From the NCBI GenBank assembly GCA_012523405.1, contig JAAYIN010000085.1, forward strand, positions 1 to 47,519: 47,519 bases of DNA, read 5' to 3'. Origin of the DNA: Clostridiales bacterium (GTDB taxonomy: Bacteria; Bacillota; Clostridia; Christensenellales; Aristaeellaceae). Below the pieces are notes generated by a model. That model saw only the letters and a list, made by a program, of their open reading frames with translations. It did no database searches and had not been told where the DNA came from. The stretch's first letter is position 1; each line of letters opens with the position of its first letter. Both the position numbers and the translations under genes were made by a program. Positions 41,472 through 47,519 of the stretch are shown here, piece by piece.

Positions 41472-43352
41472 ATGTCCTTATTTCAATTGAAAAATGCATT
41501 GATACAGGCGGATTTGAATCGAGTCAAAGAGCTGCTAACAATTCATCCAGAATGGATTGAACGCTGCGATGAAGAGGGCATTGCGATGCATCTGCATGGT
41601 GCACGAAGCGGCGACTTGCAGATGATTCGATATATTGCTGAATATACGAGGGCGAGCCTGAGCACTACAGACGAAATGAACCGTGATATGCTGCACTATG
41701 CGGCACAATCAGGGTCGGTTGAAAGCTGCAAGTATTTAGTGGAACGCTGTGGTCTTAACGTATGCCGCGGTGATATCGCATCCGTCACGCCGTATGAAAT
41801 TGCAAAAGCATGTGCGCATCAAGAACTGGCGGCCTACTTCCAGACGGTAGCAGGTGCGTCGCTAGATGAGATGTATCATAACCCAATCAGGCGAGGCATG
41901 TTTCCTGACCCCTCCATTGTTCGGGTGGGCAGTGACTACTATATGGTCAATTCCTCGTTTGTTTATTTTCCATGCATTCCGATCTCTCACTCGACTGACC
42001 TCATTCATTGGGACATCATCGGTCATGCGATTACCAACCCTGATTGGTCGATGCTTGGTGAGCTTGACGGGGGCAGGGGATATTGGGCACCTGATATTTC
42101 TTATTGTGACGGCCTGTTCTACATATGTGCAACATACCGAATGAACGATGGTGGAAGTATCTGCCGCAAGCAAATCGTTGTGACCTCAAAGCAGCCGCAG
42201 GGACCGTATTCACAGCCGGCGATTTTTGATGAGGATGGCATTGACCCATCAATCTTTCATGACGATGATGGACGGCACTACATGCTGCTGAACCGCGGCG
42301 CAAGGATTTTTGAGATCAATCAATATGCCACCGAGCAGATTAGCGAAGCTGTAATGCTTTATTATGGCGACTGTAAGCGAGCGCCCGAAGGTCCGCATTT
42401 GCTCAAGAAGGATGGATATTACTATCTGTTTCTGGCGGAAGGCGGCACTGGTCCAGGTCATCGAGAGACCGTGGCAAGAAGCAAGACACTGCATGGTATC
42501 TATGAGCCATGCCCATACAATCCGATCCTCAGGCAATGGGATGAGAAAGCGCTGATTCAGCGCTGCGGACATGCGAAACCCTTCTGCACACAAAATGGGG
42601 ATTGGTACATGGTGTATCTCTGCGGTAGAGCGCTTGATGGCAAGTATACGATGCTTGGGCGCGAAACGTCGCTTGACCCGATCACATGGACGATGGATGG
42701 ATGGCCGCTGGTGAATGGTGGAAGAGGTCCATCTGATTTGCAAATCAAACCGACTGGATTGGTTCCGTCAATGGTAAATGAGGATACGCATGCTTGGATG
42801 ACACCGCGTGAACCAATACTTGGACAAATTCAGCAAAATGCAGAGTGTATCACCATTGTCGGGAGCGATGTACCGCTATCTGATGTGAAATGCCGCAGTC
42901 TGCTTGTTCGCAGACAAACTGCATTTGTGTTTTCTTTTTCATTTGATATGAAGTTTGAACAACTGCCCCTAGCAGGGGAAGCAGGGCTCACCTGTTACTA
43001 TGATGAGCATTCATTCTTTACTTTTGGTGTTGCAAGGAAAGAGGATATCTTTTACGTGTCGGTTTGTGAGCAAATTGGGTATGAAGCCAAAGTACATGAG
43101 CCTATAGCCATCACCGCATCAACAGAAGACACGATCAAGATGATGCTACATGCTGATGGACTGACGAGGCATTTGGCATTTGCATCCGCAGGGGGCGAGC
43201 TAATGGACGCTTCTGTACTTACTGATACCACTTACCTGAGTGATGAAGGCGTGAAAATAGGCAAACGCTTTACAGGCGCGATGGTTGGGCTTTATGCAAC
43301 AAGGCGAGCAAAAGCTACATTTAGCAATATTATTTATCGTGAAGGAGCATGA
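41472..43352 (+). CDS. Ankyrin-repeat protein fused to a GH43 glycosidase
   Basis: This 626-residue protein starts with about 130 residues of ankyrin-like repeats: helix pairs such as LKNALIQADLNRVKELL, then RDMLHYAAQSGSVESCKYLVERCG and SVTPYEIAKACAHQELAAYF. Residues about 137-430 form a GH43 propeller with RRGMFPDPSIVRVGSDYYMV (Asp base), EDGIDPSIFHDDDGRHYML (Asp) and APEGPHLLKKDGYYYLF (Glu acid). A beta-sandwich follows. No signal peptide is seen. The ankyrin part may hold partner proteins, perhaps other enzymes of this operon, or sense the ligand; this is inference. The start is ATG 41472, eight bases after GGAG; the gene is four bases behind the previous one. Confidence 0.9.
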   Translation: MSLFQLKNALIQADLNRVKELLTIHPEWIERCDEEGIAMHLHGARSGDLQMIRYIAEYTRASLSTTDEMNRDMLHYAAQSGSVESCKYLVERCGLNVCRGDIASVTPYEIAKACAHQELAAYFQTVAGASLDEMYHNPIRRGMFPDPSIVRVGSDYYMVNSSFVYFPCIPISHSTDLIHWDIIGHAITNPDWSMLGELDGGRGYWAPDISYCDGLFYICATYRMNDGGSICRKQIVVTSKQPQGPYSQPAIFDEDGIDPSIFHDDDGRHYMLLNRGARIFEINQYATEQISEAVMLYYGDCKRAPEGPHLLKKDGYYYLFLAEGGTGPGHRETVARSKTLHGIYEPCPYNPILRQWDEKALIQRCGHAKPFCTQNGDWYMVYLCGRALDGKYTMLGRETSLDPITWTMDGWPLVNGGRGPSDLQIKPTGLVPSMVNEDTHAWMTPREPILGQIQQNAECITIVGSDVPLSDVKCRSLLVRRQTAFVFSFSFDMKFEQLPLAGEAGLTCYYDEHSFFTFGVARKEDIFYVSVCEQIGYEAKVHEPIAITASTEDTIKMMLHADGLTRHLAFASAGGELMDASVLTDTTYLSDEGVKIGKRFTGAMVGLYATRRAKATFSNIIYREGA

Positions 43353-43356
43353 AAGT

Positions 43357-44721
43357 ATGTCAGATCAAAACCAAATTCTGGCAAGCGCAATTAGCCGCTT
43401 CATCAAACGGCTGGAGCGTGAGGATGTTTGCATACATGGGTTTGAAATCCGTCAGGATGGAAAAGTAAGGGCTGAAGGGTATTATGCACCCTTTGAAAAA
43501 GGTCAGCCTCATCGTCAGTACTCCATTAGCAAGAGCATGGTTTCCCTTGCCATTGGGCTTTTGATTGATGATGGGAAATGCAAGCTGACAGATCCCATCT
43601 GCGATTATTTTCCCGAGTTTATGACGGAAAACGCTGATCCGCGGCTCTTGCGGCTGAGCATTCATAATATGCTGCGCATGTCCACCTGCCATCAGAAAAC
43701 CACCTATAAAGAAGGGGTATACGATTGCTGGGCGGCTTCGTTTTTCACCTATCCGCCAACGCACGAGTCAGGTACGGTCTTTTCCTACGATACATCCTGC
43801 TCGCAGGTGCTGGGTGCACTTGCCGAAAAGCTGAGCGGGATGGGGCTGCTTGATTTCCTCAAGCAACGAATCTTTGATCCCATTGGAGCAGGGGACCCGA
43901 TGCGGTGGCTCACAGACCCCAGCGGAACGCCACAAGGCGGCAGCGGGCTTCTGATGTCGCTTCGCGATATGAGCAAGGTTGCGCAGCTTGTGATGGATGG
44001 CGGCAGGGGATTGATTTCAAGCGAATACTTGTCCTTAGCGACGAGCAAGCAAATCAATACAATCATGTGCAAGAATCCTGAAGAACGCTACGGCTATGGA
44101 TATCAATTTTGGCGCACTCGCAGTGGATATGCGATGTTTGGTATGGGCGGGCAGCTTGCGATTTGCTGCCCCAAGGAGCAGATCATTCTCTCCACCATTG
44201 CTAATACGCGACTTGATCCATATGGGGTACAGCATATCTATGATGCGTTTTACGAGGAGATCATGACTTCCAGTGCAGTGAATGAAGAACTCCCAGCGCA
44301 AGAAGCAAAGCTTCAGGCGTTGCTAAGCAATCTTGAAGTGGTCAAAGTGCTGCATGATACAGCATTTGAAAAAGCTGCATGGGCAAGCTACGCAATGCAT
44401 GCCAACCAGATGGGGCTGGGAAAAATGGTGCTAGGTGAATCGTGCATCTCATTTGAGCATGAGCAGGGGCTTACATGCTTTCCATTTGAACTTGGTGAGC
44501 ACAAAAAAGCAGAGATCGATGGCAAGCCCGTGCTGATTTCAGCCGGTTACTATGCGCATGAATCTCTGCGTATACGTTGTTTCTTTATTGGAGACAGCCC
44601 AAGCGGAATTGATCTGCTGGTTGTTACGAAGGGAGACCGGATCTGCGTTCAAGGGCATTCGTGTTATGAAGGAAATGCAGGCTTTGAAGGGTTTGCTTCA
44701 GGCGAAAGAATAAACGTATAA
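43357..44721 (+). CDS. Serine hydrolase of the beta-lactamase (class C-like) fold
   Basis: This 454-residue protein has the SxxK motif SISKSM near residue 58, a YxS/T-type motif in VFSYDTSCSQVLGALAEKLSG and a late FGMGGQLA segment in place of the usual KTG/HxG. This places it in the large beta-lactamase/esterase family. With no signal peptide it is cytoplasmic, so it is not an antibiotic-resistance enzyme. Members in pectin loci are often acyl or feruloyl esterases; that role here is inference. The start at 43357 follows GAAGGAG by nine bases and five bases after the GH43 stop. It is the last gene of the plus-strand operon. Confidence 0.87.
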   Translation: MSDQNQILASAISRFIKRLEREDVCIHGFEIRQDGKVRAEGYYAPFEKGQPHRQYSISKSMVSLAIGLLIDDGKCKLTDPICDYFPEFMTENADPRLLRLSIHNMLRMSTCHQKTTYKEGVYDCWAASFFTYPPTHESGTVFSYDTSCSQVLGALAEKLSGMGLLDFLKQRIFDPIGAGDPMRWLTDPSGTPQGGSGLLMSLRDMSKVAQLVMDGGRGLISSEYLSLATSKQINTIMCKNPEERYGYGYQFWRTRSGYAMFGMGGQLAICCPKEQIILSTIANTRLDPYGVQHIYDAFYEEIMTSSAVNEELPAQEAKLQALLSNLEVVKVLHDTAFEKAAWASYAMHANQMGLGKMVLGESCISFEHEQGLTCFPFELGEHKKAEIDGKPVLISAGYYAHESLRIRCFFIGDSPSGIDLLVVTKGDRICVQGHSCYEGNAGFEGFASGERINV

Positions 44722-46104
44722 TCAGGCTTTAGCCGTCTTTGCAGAAATGCGAAGGCGGTTTTTCTTCCATATACCTGTGAAATATAGCAAGAGCAAAATA
44801 GCTGAGCTAATGCCGTTACTGAGCACAACCGATAGCCAAATGCTCCGAACACCAAGACCTAGAACATGCTGGCATACATAGAGGGTCGCAAAGCGGAATA
44901 TCCAAAGGCGGCTTGCATCCACTGCCATGGTGACTTCTGTATGCCCTGTGCCTTGAAACAGGCCTGTCGTGCAGTTGTAGATACCGTTTGTCCAGCACCA
45001 GAATGCCATGAGACTGAGGAAATCAGATGCCATTGCAATAACCTGCGCATCGCTTGAAAAGATACTGATAATGGCGGTGGAGATGCTTTTTGTGGAGAGA
45101 ATCATTCCTCCGATAAGTAAAAAGCCAACGGATACCAACATGGAAACCAGGTATCCTTGTTCGGCTCTCTTTGGCTGCTCTGCGCCCATATTCTGCCCCA
45201 CAATGGTGCCGACTGCAGAACCAATGGCGTTTGAGGGAAGTGAGATCAAGCCATTGACTTTGTTCCCTATGCCATATGCAGCAATGGCATCCACGCCGAA
45301 TGCATAGACGCTTTTGCTCATGAGCAAAAAGCCAAACTGCATAGTGCTGCTGCCAAGGGCAGTGGGCAGACCAATGCGCGCAATGGAGAGGAGCTTTTCC
45401 TTTTCAAAGCGCATGGCGGAAAACTGCAGGTGAATGGGCTGGTCTTTTTTGCTTAGCAGGATGACGGCGATCACCGCGGGGATCATTTTTGAAATAACTG
45501 TGGCAATGGCTGCGCCTGCAACATTTAGCTGAAGGGTGATCATCAGCAATGGGTCAAGGATCATATTCATCGAAACACCAAGCAGGTTAAGCAGCATGGG
45601 ATGAAAGGTGTTTCCCTGTGCCTGCCTGACTGCTTGAAAGATATTGATCATAAATAAAAACGGCATGTCCAGTATTACAAGGCGCAGGTATACCACACTA
45701 TGGTTCCATGTATCTCCAGTTGCTCCGAGCCATGAAACGAGTGATGGGGTTAGCATAAAGCACAGGGTAGCACACAGAACCGCAAAGATCATGGCACAAG
45801 CAAAGATTTGATTTGCCATTTTCTTTGCTTCATCCCTTTGCCCTGCACCGATATATTGAGAGATCATGATCGCGCCGGCAACCGTTATGCCGCTGCCAAA
45901 GCTGATGACAATGCTCTGAATGGGCGATACTAGGTTGATCGCTGCAATTTGTTCCTTACCGATCTGACCAAGCCAGTAGGTGTCGGTTAGATTATACATG
46001 GTTTGTAGAAAACTGCTGATAACCACTGGTATCGCAATGGACAAGAGCGCTTTGACCAGACTGCCATGTAGAATGGTTTCATTATCATGACGCTTCATTA
46101 ACAC
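44722..46104 (-). CDS. MATE family efflux transporter
   Basis: This 460-residue membrane protein has about twelve hydrophobic segments. It has the MATE blocks QTMYNLTDTYWLGQIGKEQIAAINLVSP near the N-terminus and SAVGTIVGQNMGAEQPKRA in the middle, plus QYIGAGQRDEAKK. It is distinct in sequence from the MATE gene at 25.7-27.1 kb. The likely start is GTG 46104, seven bases after AAGGAG; ATG 46098 is also possible. It converges with the serine hydrolase gene with no gap at all between the stop codons. Confidence 0.92.
   Translation of the reverse strand: MLMKRHDNETILHGSLVKALLSIAIPVVISSFLQTMYNLTDTYWLGQIGKEQIAAINLVSPIQSIVISFGSGITVAGAIMISQYIGAGQRDEAKKMANQIFACAMIFAVLCATLCFMLTPSLVSWLGATGDTWNHSVVYLRLVILDMPFLFMINIFQAVRQAQGNTFHPMLLNLLGVSMNMILDPLLMITLQLNVAGAAIATVISKMIPAVIAVILLSKKDQPIHLQFSAMRFEKEKLLSIARIGLPTALGSSTMQFGFLLMSKSVYAFGVDAIAAYGIGNKVNGLISLPSNAIGSAVGTIVGQNMGAEQPKRAEQGYLVSMLVSVGFLLIGGMILSTKSISTAIISIFSSDAQVIAMASDFLSLMAFWCWTNGIYNCTTGLFQGTGHTEVTMAVDASRLWIFRFATLYVCQHVLGLGVRSIWLSVVLSNGISSAILLLLYFTGIWKKNRLRISAKTAKA
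44733..44764 (+). terminator. Terminator of the carbohydrate operon, inside the MATE 3' end
   Basis: CCGTCTTTGCA (44733-44743) and TGCGAAGGCGG (44748-44758) pair with a GAAA tetraloop, two pairs being G-U, followed by TTTTTC. It lies within the final codons of the convergent MATE gene. Confidence 0.8.
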
Positions 46105-46158
46105 AACCGCTCTCCTTACTATTAGTGATGGTACTGATTCAAAAAAGGCACAGCGACC

Positions 46159-46187
46159 ATTATACCATCATCAATGGCGGTGAGCAA
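46159..46187 (-). promoter_or_regulatory. Promoter of the MATE gene at 44.7-46.1 kb
   Basis: The minus strand reads TTGCTC (46187-46182), 17 bases, TATAAT (46164-46159). The rest of the 46105-46312 gap shows no gene. Confidence 0.7.
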
Positions 46188-46312
46188 CTTTTAATAGTGT
46201 AGAAGAAAATTGTTTAAGGTATGTGATATCATAGGCAGGTTCTTCAAAAGGTCATCAACCAGACTCGGGTTGCGATTGATGGTGATGATTTGAAATATAG
46301 CAGCAAAATCTA

Positions 46313-46353
46313 AAAAGGTACTGCGCCGAAATGGAGATGGCGCAGTACCTTTT
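46313..46353 (-). terminator. Terminator of the zip gene
   Basis: Perfect 15-base arms (46313-46327 and 46339-46353, including AAAA/TTTT ends) around an 11-base loop, just past the ZIP stop. It could work in both directions. Confidence 0.88.
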
Positions 46354-46367
46354 GATTGTTTCTTGTA

Positions 46368-47159
46368 TTAGCCAAGTGCCACATCCAGTACCATCATGAT
46401 CAAGAAACCGGCCATGACACCAAGTGTACCGCTATGCGAATGCTCACCAAGATGCGCTTCAGGGATCAGCTCTTCGACAACCACATAGAGCATAGTGCCG
46501 GCAGCAAAGGAGAGCATCCATGGCATCAGGGGCTGTATACTGCCTGCAATGATGACAACGAGCACACCAAAAACTAATTCGACAAGCCCTGAAAGGCTTC
46601 CCATAACAAAGGCTTTTTTGGCAGAAAACCCTTCCTGATATAGTGGCAGCGAAATGGCAGCACCTTCGGGGAAGTTCTGAATGCCCATGCCGATAGCAAG
46701 TGCAATCGCTCCTGATAATGCTGCGGGATTGGCACTGTTTTGAGCCGCCAAAGCGAAGGAAAGTCCAACAGCCATGCCTTCTGGAATGTTATGCAGCGTG
46801 ACAGCGAGAATGAGTAGGGTCGTACGCTTGAGGGAGGAAGAGATGCCCTCTGGTTCATCAGAACCGATGTGAAGATGGGGCATGAGGACATCCAGCAGCA
46901 TGATGAAGCCAATGCCCAGTATCAGTCCGCCCGCAGCTGGAATCCATCCAGGAATGCCGCTGGCCTCGGCCTCTTCAATAGCGGGAATCAACAGGCTCCA
47001 TACAGAGGCAGCAATCATCACTCCAGCAGCAAAGCCTAGAAAGATGCGTTGAATGGATGAGGATTTGGATTTGCGAAAGAAAAATACCATGGCAGAACCA
47101 GCGGCGGTCATCAAAAAGGTGAATCCAGTACCGCCAAGTGCCCATAAAATTGCTTGCAT
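46368..47159 (-). CDS. ZIP family metal transporter
   Basis: This 263-residue membrane protein has eight hydrophobic segments and the ZIP core motifs AVTLHNIPEGMAVGLSFALAA (TM4) and AIGMGIQNFPEGAAISLPL (TM5), which hold the binuclear metal site. A short His-containing loop (PHLHIGSDE) lies between TM3 and TM4. ZupT-like members import zinc, iron or manganese. AGGAGG lies just before the start. A palindrome resembling a DtxR-family operator covers the predicted transcription start, suggesting control by iron or manganese rather than zinc; this is inference. Confidence 0.93.
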   Translation of the reverse strand: MQAILWALGGTGFTFLMTAAGSAMVFFFRKSKSSSIQRIFLGFAAGVMIAASVWSLLIPAIEEAEASGIPGWIPAAGGLILGIGFIMLLDVLMPHLHIGSDEPEGISSSLKRTTLLILAVTLHNIPEGMAVGLSFALAAQNSANPAALSGAIALAIGMGIQNFPEGAAISLPLYQEGFSAKKAFVMGSLSGLVELVFGVLVVIIAGSIQPLMPWMLSFAAGTMLYVVVEELIPEAHLGEHSHSGTLGVMAGFLIMMVLDVALG

Positions 47160-47306
47160 AATTGCCTCCTGAAAAATAAGAGCATCACCGCTCTAGATGC
47201 TATGGTTTTATTAGCCCAAGAATTACATGATAATTTATCGTTTGGATAAAATCAAGGATCATTATTTGAACGGGTTCAATTGATTGATATTAATCCATAT
47301 TCAATG
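47160..47306 (-). other. Long 5' leader of the zip gene
   Basis: About 160 bases lie between the predicted transcript start and the ZIP start codon. They contain a perfect TTGAAC-GG-GTTCAA palindrome (47266-47279) and a hairpin AGCATC/GATGCT (47181-47201) followed on the minus strand by CTTATTTTTC directly before the ribosome site. No known riboswitch was recognised. Confidence 0.4.
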
Positions 47307-47358
47307 GTTAGTTGCACCTAACTATCAAGAGAATACCATAATTGTATTCATCCGTCAA
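47307..47358 (-). promoter_or_regulatory. zip promoter with DtxR-like palindrome
   Basis: The minus strand reads TTGACG (47358-47353), 17 bases, TATTCT (47335-47330). Directly behind it is the palindrome GTTAGTTGCACCTAAC (47307-47322), which covers the predicted start. Its TTAG-N6-CTAA core resembles half-sites bound by DtxR/IdeR/MntR repressors. Confidence 0.6.
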
Positions 47359-47519
47359 GCTCATCAATCAACAAAAAAATCCTCCCTGACACAGGGCACT
47401 GTAAAGTAAAGATGAAAGGAAAAGCTGAAGAAAACATAGCAATGCTTCAAGCAACGAGCGGAAACTCCCTTTTTTGATTTTTGGTAAGATTGAGACCCGC
47501 AACTTGCGCCGGCGTAAGA
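47359..47519. other. Right-edge region without a recognised gene
   Basis: No convincing gene is visible. A 21-codon plus-strand frame begins at 47412 but has no ribosome-binding site, and a T-rich run follows at 47469-47475. A gene may begin or end beyond the window edge. Confidence 0.3.

Noticed and set aside
42249-42743. Minus-strand open frame of 164 codons
   Set aside because: It lies antisense inside the ankyrin-GH43 gene, whose catalytic motifs show the plus frame is the real one.
43357-44721. Serine hydrolase as an antibiotic-resistance beta-lactamase
   Set aside because: It has no signal peptide, lacks a canonical KTG motif and sits in a carbohydrate operon.
47412-47477. Small plus-strand frame of 21 codons near the right edge
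   Set aside because: It has no ribosome-binding site or promoter and no recognisable sequence.

Overview
The window looks like a chromosomal segment of an anaerobic, endospore-forming member of the Clostridia. Evidence: SpoIIR and SpoIIID sporulation genes, a spoIIID-mbl pair as in Bacillus and Clostridium, an HPr kinase, a tRNA-Tyr-type T-box leader, strong Shine-Dalgarno sites with several GTG/TTG starts, an oxygen-sensitive iron-sulfur serine dehydratase, and ABC sugar transport genes of the Gram-positive LplABC type. No rRNA, tRNA, CRISPR array, phage gene or transposase was found. The species cannot be named from sequence alone.

Layout. 1-7.0 kb: a ygiQ-type radical SAM gene, spoIIR, then a plus-strand set (YugP-like zinc peptidase, RecB-nuclease/XPD-helicase fusion, TraB/GumN lipoprotein). 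7.0-10.7 kb: an Rrf2 regulator, the two-subunit L-serine dehydratase and a divergent M32 carboxypeptidase. 10.8-14.2 kb: a T-box-controlled operon aminotransferase-tyrS-yigZ. 14.3-16.3 kb: udk and ugd. 16.3-17.8 kb: spoIIID-mbl. 17.9-24.4 kb: a tightly packed six-gene operon, read in order dehydratase (capD-like), tadA, HAD phosphatase, hprK, glk, asnS. 24.5-28.4 kb: a DUF362 protein, a MATE transporter and cysK. cysK is preceded by a 27-codon reading frame with tandem Cys codons. 28.6-44.7 kb: a divergent carbohydrate locus. 44.7-47.2 kb: a second MATE transporter and a ZIP metal transporter.

The carbohydrate locus reads as a Gram-positive polysaccharide utilisation locus for rhamnose-containing pectin fragments (rhamnogalacturonan I type). 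On the minus strand a membrane-anchored AraC-type sensor and a soluble AraC regulator lead into rhaB-rhaA-rhaD, the complete L-rhamnose to dihydroxyacetone phosphate + lactaldehyde route. On the plus strand a solute-binding protein and two permeases (no ATPase gene nearby) are followed by an SGNH acetylesterase, a GH43 enzyme, an ankyrin-repeat/GH43 fusion and a serine hydrolase. None of these four enzymes has a signal peptide, so imported decorated oligosaccharides are probably dismantled in the cytoplasm.

The items most worth a second look are: the Cys-rich leader reading frame before cysK; the ankyrin-GH43 fusion; the tyrosine-type T-box, which assigns an aromatic role to an otherwise generic aminotransferase; a DtxR-like palindrome at the predicted start of zip transcription; two related inverted-repeat terminators sharing the same mismatch; and an Mbl protein with an altered phosphate-2 motif. 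All start choices below rest on ribosome-binding-site spacing that can be read directly; functions are inferred from motifs recognised by eye, without database searches.
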